Virus record (IMG/VR): IMGVR_UViG_3300042867_000097
Location: 1-22,432 of that record
Source: a virus
Reading direction: 5' to 3' (one strand)
DNA: 22,432 nt
Numbering within the stretch: position 1 is the first letter of the stretch; the number at the start of each line of letters is the position of its first letter. A program made the translations under genes and the position numbers. Under the pieces are notes generated by a model. That model ran no database searches and was not told where the DNA came from. It was given only the letters and a program-made list of their open reading frames with translations. This document shows positions 1 to 5,731 of the stretch, one piece after another.

Positions 1-1
1 C

Positions 2-568
2 TGTGACTTTGTAGCCCCCTTGGTTGAGATGCGTAACAACTTTAAGGCCGACTGGACTGTCTGGGTGGACACCATTGAGCAGAGCCGGTTTGATGACACC
101 AACAAGGCGTTTGTTCCACCAGAACAGTACGACTTCAGGGTCACTGAGCAAGACGCCGAGAAGTGGGCAGAGTTCATTGGTCGGCACATCCTTGACGAAC
201 GCCGCCGCCCCGTGTTTGATTGGAAGAAAGAAACCGTGCAGATGCTAGGCCGCTGGCAACCGTGGCACAAAGGCCATCGTGCGTTGTTTGACAGGGCTAT
301 CGCCAAGACGGGTCAAGTGGTCATTCAGATCAGGGATTGCCAAGGCTGGAACGGCTCCAATCCTTTTGAAAAGACTCAAGTCGAACAGCTTATCAAGCGC
401 GATTTAGACCCGTTGTACCAAGGGCAGTACATTGTGCAGCTAGTCCCAAATGTGACAAACATCACCTATGGCCGAGACGTTGGCTACAAGATTGAGCAGG
501 AATCGTTTGACGATGCTACTCACGCCATCTCTGCAACCAAAATACGAAAAGAGATGGGTATTGAATAA
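2..568 (+). CDS. APS-kinase-like / NMNAT-like nucleotidyltransferase fusion (5' partial)
   Basis: The reading frame is open from base 2, so the true start lies left of the window; a TTG at 20 is only an internal codon. The first ~65 visible residues resemble the C-terminal part of adenylylsulfate-kinase-family proteins (CDFVAP, then VWVDTI, RFDDTNKAF and PPEQYDF); the P-loop would be upstream. The second half is a nucleotidyltransferase of the HxGH superfamily: GRWQPWHKGH carries the HxGH ATP-binding motif, NPFE follows, and ISATKIR near the end matches the ISxTxxR motif of NMNAT-like enzymes. A transferase joining a nucleotide to a phosphorylated acceptor is therefore likely, but the substrate is unknown. 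It heads a sugar-nucleotide block and overlaps the next gene by 8 bp. Both domains are supported by motifs; calling the first a true APS kinase is inference, since related kinases act on other nucleotide substrates (Campylobacter Cj1415, for example, acts on cytidine diphosphoramidate). Confidence 0.7.
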   Translation, partial: CDFVAPLVEMRNNFKADWTVWVDTIEQSRFDDTNKAFVPPEQYDFRVTEQDAEKWAEFIGRHILDERRRPVFDWKKETVQMLGRWQPWHKGHRALFDRAIAKTGQVVIQIRDCQGWNGSNPFEKTQVEQLIKRDLDPLYQGQYIVQLVPNVTNITYGRDVGYKIEQESFDDATHAISATKIRKEMGIE

Positions 569-785
569 ATACCATGTTCGCTTTAACACCAAACATGATG
601 GCTCAGAATTGGTGTGGCGTATCTTTGAGAATGGTGCCGAACATCTCGCCTCTGATGTAAGAATCATTGGCGAGACTTTTACAGAGTGTACTCACGAGCA
701 CGGTGAGACCAAATGGAACATAGCATGTAAAGGCAGGCTGGTCTGGGTGGACAAGGTTGCCGTTATCGTGACAGACAAGGACTAG
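561..785 (+). CDS. small protein of unknown function, TTG start
   Basis: A 74-residue protein (starts MNKYHVRFN) that I do not recognise. The frame is open further upstream to an ATG at 468, but that would overlap the preceding enzyme by 101 bp. The TTG at 561 overlaps its stop by only 8 bp and has a purine-rich AAAAGAGA stretch upstream, so I chose it. The sequence is soluble-looking and rich in alternating hydrophobic residues (VWRIF, VRIIGETF, KWNIACKGRLVW, KVAVIV), consistent with a small beta-sheet fold, and has two Cys residues and a central ECTHEHGE segment. It sits between the nucleotidyltransferase fusion and the heptose adenylyltransferase, so it may belong to the same pathway, but nothing in the sequence shows a function. 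Confidence 0.65.
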   Translation: MNKYHVRFNTKHDGSELVWRIFENGAEHLASDVRIIGETFTECTHEHGETKWNIACKGRLVWVDKVAVIVTDKD

Positions 786-788
786 GTA

Positions 789-1187
789 ATGACCACGGTC
801 TTCACCAACGGCTGCTTTGACATTTTGCACAGGGGCCATGTGGAGTACCTTGAGCAGTCCCGTGCATTGGGCAACAAGTTGATTGTTGGACTGAACTCGG
901 ACGCATCGGTGCGCAGGTTGAAGGGGTCTGAGAGGCCTATCAACAACCAAGAAGACCGCAAGGCTGTTCTGCTGGCGTTGCGCAGTGTCAGCGCCGTTTA
1001 CATCTTTGAAGAAGACACGCCATACGAGCTAATCAAGCGTCTCAAGATAGACTTGATAACCAAGGGCGGCGACTATCTACCAGACCAAGTAGTTGGCAAC
1101 GACATTGTAAAAGTTGCTATCCTTCCGTACCTTAAAGGCCACTCAACGACTGGGATGATCTATGCGATTAACGGGAACCGTGACTAA
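789..1187 (+). CDS. hldC: D-glycero-beta-D-manno-heptose 1-phosphate adenylyltransferase (HldE C-domain type)
   Basis: A 132-residue stand-alone version of the C-terminal half of bifunctional HldE/RfaE. It would join AMP from ATP to heptose 1-phosphate, giving ADP-D-glycero-beta-D-manno-heptose in the cytoplasm. Motifs in order: [16 protein letters not shown] with the HxGH catalytic signature (residues ~7-22), [16 protein letters not shown] then [18 protein letters not shown] (~90), and GHSTTGMI near the C-terminus, corresponding to the GCSTTNII ending of E. coli HldE. The length matches the isolated domain. An AAGGA sequence about six bases before the ATG supports this start, three bases after the previous stop. 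The kinase half is encoded separately two genes downstream (1512-2222), so the pathway is split rather than fused, and in the opposite order to E. coli HldE. Confidence 0.9.
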   Translation: MTTVFTNGCFDILHRGHVEYLEQSRALGNKLIVGLNSDASVRRLKGSERPINNQEDRKAVLLALRSVSAVYIFEEDTPYELIKRLKIDLITKGGDYLPDQVVGNDIVKVAILPYLKGHSTTGMIYAINGNRD

Positions 1188-1524
1188 GGGCTGGGGCAGC
1201 GAAACCATTTGGGCAACCAATGATCTGTACTGCGGCAAGCTGCTGAATTTCAATACTGGAGCCAAGTTCTCCATGCACTTTCATGCCGTCAAGGATGAGA
1301 CTTGGCATGTGCAGAGCGGCAAGTTTAAAGTCATCATCATTGACACCAAGACCGCCAAGCGGTTTGTGCATGTTCTTAACGTAGGCGATACGTGGCACAA
1401 CCCGCCCATGCTTCCTCACCAGCTTGTCTGCGTTGAGGCTGGCAGCATCATTGAAGTTTCTACTGCGGATTCTGTGGAAGACAACTATCGAGTAGAAGCT
1501 GGAGATAGTCAATGCGCGTCCTAG
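1162..1524 (+). CDS. cupin-fold protein, mannose-6-phosphate-isomerase-like
   Basis: A 120-residue single-domain cupin. The first cupin motif is visible as [16 protein letters not shown] followed by a Gly (residues ~32-52), supplying two His and a Glu as metal ligands; the second is [13 protein letters not shown] (~85-97) with the fourth His. The N-terminus ([11 protein letters not shown]) resembles the KPWG/KxWG entry of phosphomannose-isomerase type II-like cupins. A sugar-phosphate isomerase, epimerase or sugar-binding role is plausible, but the substrate cannot be read. It lies between the separated adenylyltransferase and kinase halves of HldE, overlapping the former by 26 bp and the latter by 13 bp, which argues for function in the same sugar pathway. 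An alternative GTG start at 1180 would remove six residues; the ATG is preferred because the extra residues fit the family N-terminus. Confidence 0.75.
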   Translation: MRLTGTVTKGWGSETIWATNDLYCGKLLNFNTGAKFSMHFHAVKDETWHVQSGKFKVIIIDTKTAKRFVHVLNVGDTWHNPPMLPHQLVCVEAGSIIEVSTADSVEDNYRVEAGDSQCAS

Positions 1525-2222
1525 TCATTGGTGATGCCTGCATAGATGAGTACCGCTACGGCGAAATCCGGAGAGTAAATCCCGAATCGTCTGCGCCCTT
1601 GCTAACATTTGTCCGCACCGAAGAGCGGCTGGGCATGGCGTACAACGTAGCTGCCAACCTCAAATCTTTTGGAGTTACCGCCCATGTGCGCGTACCGTCC
1701 GAGATGTCCCGCAAGATTCGGTACGTAGATCTACGTACCCAAGACCACTTGCTGCGCGTAGACCATGATGTTGAGCCAGAGCCGTACACGGTTGAGGCCG
1801 CTTACGACTATGACGCCATAGTGATCTCAGACTACGACAAGGGCTTCGTTACAGATGAGGTGATCCACGCTATCAGAGCGGCGTTTAAAGGGCCGATCTA
1901 CATGGACACCAAGAAGCCCAATCTAGGTGACTTTCCCAGCATCTACATCAAGATCAACGAGCGAGAGTTGTTTGAGTCAACCTCCCTACCAGACCCAGAG
2001 ATGCTGATCGTGACCTACGGAGCCAAGGGCGCGGGGCATCTCAAGCAACTGCATCGTGCGCCAGCAACTGAGGTGGTCGATGTCTGCGGGGCTGGCGATG
2101 TGTTCTTGGCCGCTCTGGTTGCCAATCACCTTGAGACTCAAGACATGGACGCCGCCATCCAGTTTGCCAACGAGAAAGCCGCCAAGTCCTGCACCTACAT
2201 GGGAACGGTATGCGTATCCTGA
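1512..2222 (+). CDS. hldA: D-glycero-beta-D-manno-heptose 7-phosphate kinase (HldE N-domain type, PfkB family)
   Basis: A 236-residue ribokinase/PfkB-family sugar kinase matching the N-terminal half of HldE. It would phosphorylate heptose 7-phosphate at O1. Visible motifs: [13 protein letters not shown] (residues 5-17, cf. VVGDVMLDRYWYG in E. coli HldE), RVNPESSAPL, EERLGMAYNVAANLKSFG (cf. EERPGGAANVAMN), LLRVDHD, VISDYDKG, and the catalytic anion-hole/base motif VVDVCGAGDVF (GAGD 193-196, D196 the expected base). It is about 80 residues shorter than the E. coli domain, with a visible deletion of roughly 30 residues between SFGVTAHVR and RKIRYVDLR, in the region near the lid, and one Gly of the usual GG pair is Met. 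GGAG ten bases before the ATG supports the start. It overlaps the cupin and the epimerase genes by 13 bp each. Confidence 0.88.
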   Translation: MRVLVIGDACIDEYRYGEIRRVNPESSAPLLTFVRTEERLGMAYNVAANLKSFGVTAHVRVPSEMSRKIRYVDLRTQDHLLRVDHDVEPEPYTVEAAYDYDAIVISDYDKGFVTDEVIHAIRAAFKGPIYMDTKKPNLGDFPSIYIKINERELFESTSLPDPEMLIVTYGAKGAGHLKQLHRAPATEVVDVCGAGDVFLAALVANHLETQDMDAAIQFANEKAAKSCTYMGTVCVS

Positions 2223-3046
2223 TTACGGGTTACAAGGGCTTTATCGGGCAGAACATGGTCAAGGCCTTGGCCGATCACGAGCTATCCCTGTATGAGTGGG
2301 GCGAGCCTGCCTACAACCTAGTTGGTCTGGACATGGTCATTCACCTTGGCGCGATCTCAAACACTCGCTGCCAAGACTGGCCTGCGCTCAAACAGCAGAA
2401 CGTGGACTTCACCACTACCCTAATGGAGCGCTGCCAGAAGTACGAGATCCCGCTACAGATTGCCTCATCAGCCTCGGTCTACGGCCCAGAGAACACCACG
2501 TTCAAGGAGTCTGACTCAGTAGCCCCAGCCAACATGTACGCTTGGTCAAAGGTTCTGGTGGAGCAGTATTTTCATGAAATGACGCCAATCTCACCCGTGC
2601 AGTTGTTCAGGTATTTCAACGTCTACGGCCCCCATGAAGACCACAAGGGTGACCAAGCCTCCCCATTCCACAAGTTTAGGGAGCAGGCCAAGACTGGGGT
2701 AATCAAGATTTTTGAGGGCAGCGCAGACTTTAAGCGTGACTTTGTGCCGGTGCAGACGGTCATTGACGTACACAAGGCGTTTTTCAATGTGCCCAAGTCA
2801 GGCATCTGGAACGTAGGAACGGGAGTTGCCAGATCGTTCCTGTCTGTGGCTGAAGAGATTGGCGGCCCTATTGTTGCGGTGCCTATGCCTTCTGATTTAA
2901 AATCAACCTACCAGCGTTATACCCAAGCAGACCTTGAAGAACTACACCAAGTGCTAGGTGACCACTATGATAGATCCGCTAACAGCCCTTGCAGGCATAC
3001 AAGCAGCAGTTGCGCTAATCAAAAAGGTCAGCAAGACTGTCGATGA
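2210..3046 (+). CDS. hldD: ADP-L-glycero-D-manno-heptose 6-epimerase (HldD-like SDR)
   Basis: A 278-residue extended short-chain dehydrogenase/reductase that would invert C6 of ADP-heptose using bound NADP. Motifs: the Rossmann loop TGYKGFIG (6-13), SSASVYG (86-92), catalytic Y110-xxx-K114 (YAWSK), and then a run highly specific to HldD: RYFNVYGPHEDHKG (134-147), KIFEGSADFKRDFVPV (166-181), GIWNVGTGVARSF and TYQRYTQADLEEL. These align with E. coli HldD RYFNVYGPREGHKG, LFEGSENFKRDFVYV, GIFNLGTGRAESF and RYQAFTQADLTNL. The family is usually ~310 residues; here the final helix is lost and the last ~25 residues (after GDHYD) do not resemble HldD and overlap the next gene by 80 bp. Together with the genes at 789 and 1512 it forms a heptose-nucleotide module. 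Confidence 0.9.
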   Translation: MRILITGYKGFIGQNMVKALADHELSLYEWGEPAYNLVGLDMVIHLGAISNTRCQDWPALKQQNVDFTTTLMERCQKYEIPLQIASSASVYGPENTTFKESDSVAPANMYAWSKVLVEQYFHEMTPISPVQLFRYFNVYGPHEDHKGDQASPFHKFREQAKTGVIKIFEGSADFKRDFVPVQTVIDVHKAFFNVPKSGIWNVGTGVARSFLSVAEEIGGPIVAVPMPSDLKSTYQRYTQADLEELHQVLGDHYDRSANSPCRHTSSSCANQKGQQDCR

Positions 3047-3446
3047 CGTATCCAGTCTTGGCCCCGTACTTGGGAAGTATTGGGACGCCAAGGCGGTAGC
3101 GACAAAGGCCGCTGTACAGGCTAAAAAATCAAAATCATCCATGTCGGTTGCGTTGCAAATCGAGTTAATTTTGGATGAGGCGAAAAGGTTTGAAAATCAG
3201 CTTGAACTCATGTTCATGCAAAGCGGTCGTGTAGACGTCTGGAACAAGATCAAAGCTAGGGCGGCAGCGCTGGATGTTGAAGCGGCCCACGATGCTAGGC
3301 GCGAAAAGGAACTTGCTGAAAGGCGCAAAAAAGAGATTGATGAAGTCATTGAGTTGGCTTTGCTTGGTCTGGTGTTCACCGCCATGCTAGGGGCCATTAC
3401 GTACTTTGTCTTTGGCATCTTTGAGCAGTGCGGCGGGAAGTGCTGA
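2967..3446 (+). CDS. membrane-anchored coiled-coil protein in the lysis region
   Basis: A 159-residue protein with no function I can name. Residues ~1-60 are Ala/Lys-rich and helical, ~65-100 continue as amphipathic helix, ~105-127 are a highly charged Glu/Arg/Lys coiled-coil-like segment (ARREKELAERRKKEIDE), and ~129-151 form one transmembrane helix ending just before a short Cys-containing tail (EQCGGKC). A C-terminal anchor following a cytoplasmic coiled coil could suit a lysis accessory or a virion-associated membrane protein. The ATG at 2967 has AGGTG about seven bases upstream; a GTG at 2958 would add three residues but lies within that site. It starts inside the 3' end of hldD in another frame and its TGA overlaps the next start. 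Confidence 0.7.
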   Translation: MIDPLTALAGIQAAVALIKKVSKTVDDVSSLGPVLGKYWDAKAVATKAAVQAKKSKSSMSVALQIELILDEAKRFENQLELMFMQSGRVDVWNKIKARAAALDVEAAHDARREKELAERRKKEIDEVIELALLGLVFTAMLGAITYFVFGIFEQCGGKC

Positions 3447-4057
3447 TGGCAAGTGACGCACAACTTAGCATCATCGACAAGGTGCTGGCATATGTCAGCA
3501 GCCCGTTCCGTCTGTTTGCAATGGTGCTCATGGCCGTTCTGACCTTTGCAGGGTACTTTGTATATACAAACCAAGAATTATTGATAGGGGCGTACAAGGA
3601 GTCAAAGAAGATTCCAAGCATTGCTGAGGACAGAGTTGAGGACGCAGCGGCGCTTTTGTTCAAGCAGTCTGGCGCTTTGGTGGTGGCGGTGTTCAAAGTC
3701 AACAGCATGTTTGGCACAAGGGTTTTGCATCGGGCTTATGGGAAGAACGGCAGAGACAAAACAAACGATGGCTTAGATGTCGGGCTGTTTACGCAAAACG
3801 CAGCCAACAACGCGGATGTGGTCAAGCTGATGGCAAGTGAAATTCCTTGCGGAGAATACAAATCTGCACAGAGCGAAATGGGGCTTTGGTATATTGCCAG
3901 AGGTGTTGCGTATACCTGCCGCATCAGTGTCCCTCCAGAGCCGGGGAGGTTTGTAGGACAGATTACAGTTGGATGGGCGACCCAGCCTGAAGACATGGAC
4001 AGCACCCGCGCCATGCTTCAAATTGCAGCAACAATGCTTTCAAGGAGTAAACAGTAA
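3446..4057 (+). CDS. membrane-anchored protein with a possible GAF-like domain
   Basis: A 203-residue protein, start chosen at the ATG 3446 (TGATG coupling with the previous stop, GGGAAG upstream) rather than a GTG 18 bases earlier. Residues ~22-42 form one transmembrane helix (FAMVLMAVLTFAGYFVY). A helical stretch follows and then an ~125-residue globular region with beta strands ALVVAVFKVNSMFG, TRVLHRAYGKNGR, GLWYIARGVAYTCRISVP and FVGQITVGWA, ending in a helix (TRAMLQIAATML). The order of strands and final helix resembles a GAF/PAS-like sensor fold, but this is by eye only. It sits directly before the holin, so a role at the inner membrane, perhaps in lysis timing, is possible. No catalytic motif was seen. 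Confidence 0.65.
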   Translation: MASDAQLSIIDKVLAYVSSPFRLFAMVLMAVLTFAGYFVYTNQELLIGAYKESKKIPSIAEDRVEDAAALLFKQSGALVVAVFKVNSMFGTRVLHRAYGKNGRDKTNDGLDVGLFTQNAANNADVVKLMASEIPCGEYKSAQSEMGLWYIARGVAYTCRISVPPEPGRFVGQITVGWATQPEDMDSTRAMLQIAATMLSRSKQ

Positions 4058-4554
4058 TGGACTGGTTAAAACAAATCGCGCCGACAATCGCCACGGCGCT
4101 AGGGGGTCCCTTAGCTGGGATGGCCGTATCTGCCATCTCAAAAGCCATAGGGGTGGATCCTGAGAAGGTTGGCGATTTAATCTCCAGCAACAAACTTTCA
4201 GCAGAGCAAATTGCTCAGGTCAAGATTGCTGAAATTGAACTTCAAAAACAAGCGCAGGAGCTTGGCCTAAACTTTGCAAAGTTGGAAGTTGAAGACCGCA
4301 AGTCTGCGCGTGACATGCAAGCTGCAACACGCTCAATTGTCCCCCCGGCACTGGCTGCAATCATCACTGTTGGGTTTTTTGGCATCTTAGGGATGATGCT
4401 GTTTGGCAAAGTGGATGGCAACAACCCCACTATTTTGATGATGCTGGGCAGTTTGTCTACCGCTTGGACGGGCATCATTGCGTATTATTTTGGCTCCTCT
4501 GCTGGCTCACAAGCCAAGACCGATTTGCTTTCTAAGGCGGGGCCAGTCAAATGA
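4057..4554 (+). CDS. holin, 3-TM (GTA/phage holin) family
   Basis: A 165-residue inner-membrane protein that would form the lesions releasing or activating the endolysin. The N-terminus is a hydrophobic, Gly/Ala-rich segment (IATALGGPLAGMAVSAISKAIGV, ~11-33), a charged amphipathic helix follows (~50-92, with VKIAEIELQKQAQELG and EDRKSARDMQ), then two clear transmembrane helices at ~96-117 (ALAAIITVGFFGILGMMLFG) and ~125-146 (ILMMLGSLSTAWTGIIAYYFG), and a polar tail. This layout, with the RDMQ...PALA junction, is typical of the GTA_holin_3TM family (PF11351). The start overlaps the previous stop (TAATG) with AAGGAG upstream. The endolysin follows with an ATGA overlap, the usual lysis pair. Confidence 0.8.
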   Translation: MDWLKQIAPTIATALGGPLAGMAVSAISKAIGVDPEKVGDLISSNKLSAEQIAQVKIAEIELQKQAQELGLNFAKLEVEDRKSARDMQAATRSIVPPALAAIITVGFFGILGMMLFGKVDGNNPTILMMLGSLSTAWTGIIAYYFGSSAGSQAKTDLLSKAGPVK

Positions 4555-5015
4555 ACCTCACCGAACACTTCTCGCTGTCCGAAATGACCAAAAGCGAAAC
4601 CGCTTTGCGTCATGATATGGACAACACGCCGAATGCAGCAACGATTGCCAACCTTCAGGTGCTAGCCGAAAAGGTGCTACAGCCGGTGCGCGAGCATTTT
4701 GGCAAAGGCGTGAAAGTGAACTCTGGATACCGAAGCTCTGACGTCAATGCCAAGGTAGGCGGCTCTCGCACGTCCGACCATTGCCTTGGCCGAGCCGCTG
4801 ACATTGAGATCCCAAGCGTTCCAAACCACGAACTGGCCGAGTGGATTAGAGAAAATCTGACCTATACGCAACTGATTCTTGAGTTTTATACTCGGGGCGT
4901 GCCGGACTCGGGCTGGGTGCATGTGTCTTATGACCCCGAAAACCTAAAAAAGCAAGATTTGACCGCAGTAAAAGAGGGCGGGAAAACGATGTACCTGTCT
5001 GGACTCCATGCGTAA
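4551..5015 (+). CDS. endolysin, peptidase M15A family
   Basis: A 154-residue zinc peptidase that should cut peptide cross-links or stem peptides of peptidoglycan. The M15 signature is visible: SGYRSSDVN (58-66), then SDHCLGRAADIE with zinc ligands H77 and D84, and GWVHVSYDP with H124 as the third ligand; E111 in ILEFY or the residues near H124 would supply the catalytic acid/base. The N-terminal FSLSEMTKSETA is characteristic of the phage M15A (Peptidase_M15_3, PF08291) group. No signal peptide or separate wall-binding domain is present, so it depends on the holin. ATGA overlap with the holin. No Rz/Rz1-type spanin pair was found after it. Confidence 0.88.
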   Translation: MNLTEHFSLSEMTKSETALRHDMDNTPNAATIANLQVLAEKVLQPVREHFGKGVKVNSGYRSSDVNAKVGGSRTSDHCLGRAADIEIPSVPNHELAEWIRENLTYTQLILEFYTRGVPDSGWVHVSYDPENLKKQDLTAVKEGGKTMYLSGLHA

Positions 5016-5019
5016 CAAG

Positions 5020-5049
5020 TTGCCTTGAACTTTGTTTCAAGGCTATAAT
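5020..5049 (+). promoter_or_regulatory. candidate sigma-70-type promoter before the virion operon
   Basis: In the 83-bp gap after the endolysin there is a perfect -10 TATAAT at 5044-5049 and a -35-like TTGCCT at 5020-5025, separated by 18 bp. It would start transcription near 5056, about 43 bases before the adaptor ATG at 5099. The better-looking hexamer TTGAAC at 5025 is only 13 bp from the -10 and was not used. A perfect 8-bp inverted repeat fills the spacer. Confidence 0.5.
5022..5043. repeat. 8-bp inverted repeat inside the promoter spacer
   Basis: GCCTTGAA (5022-5029) and TTCAAGGC (5036-5043) are perfect inverted copies separated by six bases (CTTTGT). The right arm abuts the TATAAT -10 box. 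It could be an operator, or a short RNA hairpin at the end of the lysis transcript; no T-run follows the stem, so it is not a standard intrinsic terminator. Confidence 0.6.
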
Positions 5050-5098
5050 CATATAAACGGCGCATGCTGAATCAGCGGCTAATACCCATGGAGTGTAT

Positions 5099-5731
5099 AT
5101 GAGCTATAGCATGACGTACGACAGCTTGCTGGTAGACGTGCGGCGCTACCTTGAGCGTGGTTTCACGCAAGATAGCGACCAGATCGTCTACGACCAACTG
5201 CCTAGGTTGATCACATTGGGCGAGCGCAGGATTGCGCGAGAGCTTAAAATTCAGGGGTTCATCCGAGCGGTGAGTACCCCTTTATCCGTTGGCGTGGCTG
5301 TCTACCTGAAGCCTGACCGCTGGCGCGACACAATCAGCATGACTGTCAACGGATCGCCTATCTTTGCTCGGGCCTACGAGTATTGCCGCAGCTATTGGCC
5401 GAACGAGGCCCAGACTGCCGCGCCTCAGTTTTATGCTGACTACGACTACCAGAACTGGTTGATCACCCCAACACCTTCTACGGTACAAACTCTTGAGATT
5501 TTGTACTACGAACAACCCGCCCTTTTGGGCGATGACTTACAAACCAACTATCTCACTGAATACGCCCCTGATGTGTTGCTGTATGCAACCTTGCTTGAGG
5601 CTACCCCGTTTCTTAAGAAAGACGAGCGTATCCAGACGTGGCAGATGATGTATGACCGTGCGGCGCAGGCTCTCAATGGCGAAGACCTCAAGCGCATCAT
5701 GGACCGCTCAGCAAATAGGAGTGAAGCGTAA
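5099..5731 (+). CDS. head-tail adaptor / tail tubular A-like protein
   Basis: A 210-residue protein. Helical N-terminus with YDSLLVDVRRYLERG and LITLGERRIARELKIQGF (~35-53), a central beta region (VAVYLKPDRWRDTISMTV, then ARAYEYCRSYWP and YQNWLITPTPSTVQTLEILYYEQP), and a helical C-terminus (YAPDVLLYATLLEATPFLKKDERIQTWQMMYDRAAQAL). This pattern of a helix containing E(R)RIxREL, a beta insert and a C-terminal LLYAxLLEAxPFL helix is common to podovirus adaptor or tail-tubular-A proteins that ring the portal. TGGAG precedes the ATG at 5099 by five bases; an upstream GTG at 5093 was not preferred. It is the first gene after the candidate promoter. Confidence 0.65.
   Translation: MSYSMTYDSLLVDVRRYLERGFTQDSDQIVYDQLPRLITLGERRIARELKIQGFIRAVSTPLSVGVAVYLKPDRWRDTISMTVNGSPIFARAYEYCRSYWPNEAQTAAPQFYADYDYQNWLITPTPSTVQTLEILYYEQPALLGDDLQTNYLTEYAPDVLLYATLLEATPFLKKDERIQTWQMMYDRAAQALNGEDLKRIMDRSANRSEA

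Noticed and set aside
603-950. 115-codon open frame on the minus strand
   Set aside because: Opposes the small gene and the HldE-C-like gene, which has unmistakable motifs; no ribosome site or neighbours on that strand.
5025-5049. TTGAAC as -35 for the TATAAT at 5044
   Set aside because: Spacing is 13 bp, too short for a sigma-70 promoter; TTGCCT at 5020 gives 18 bp.
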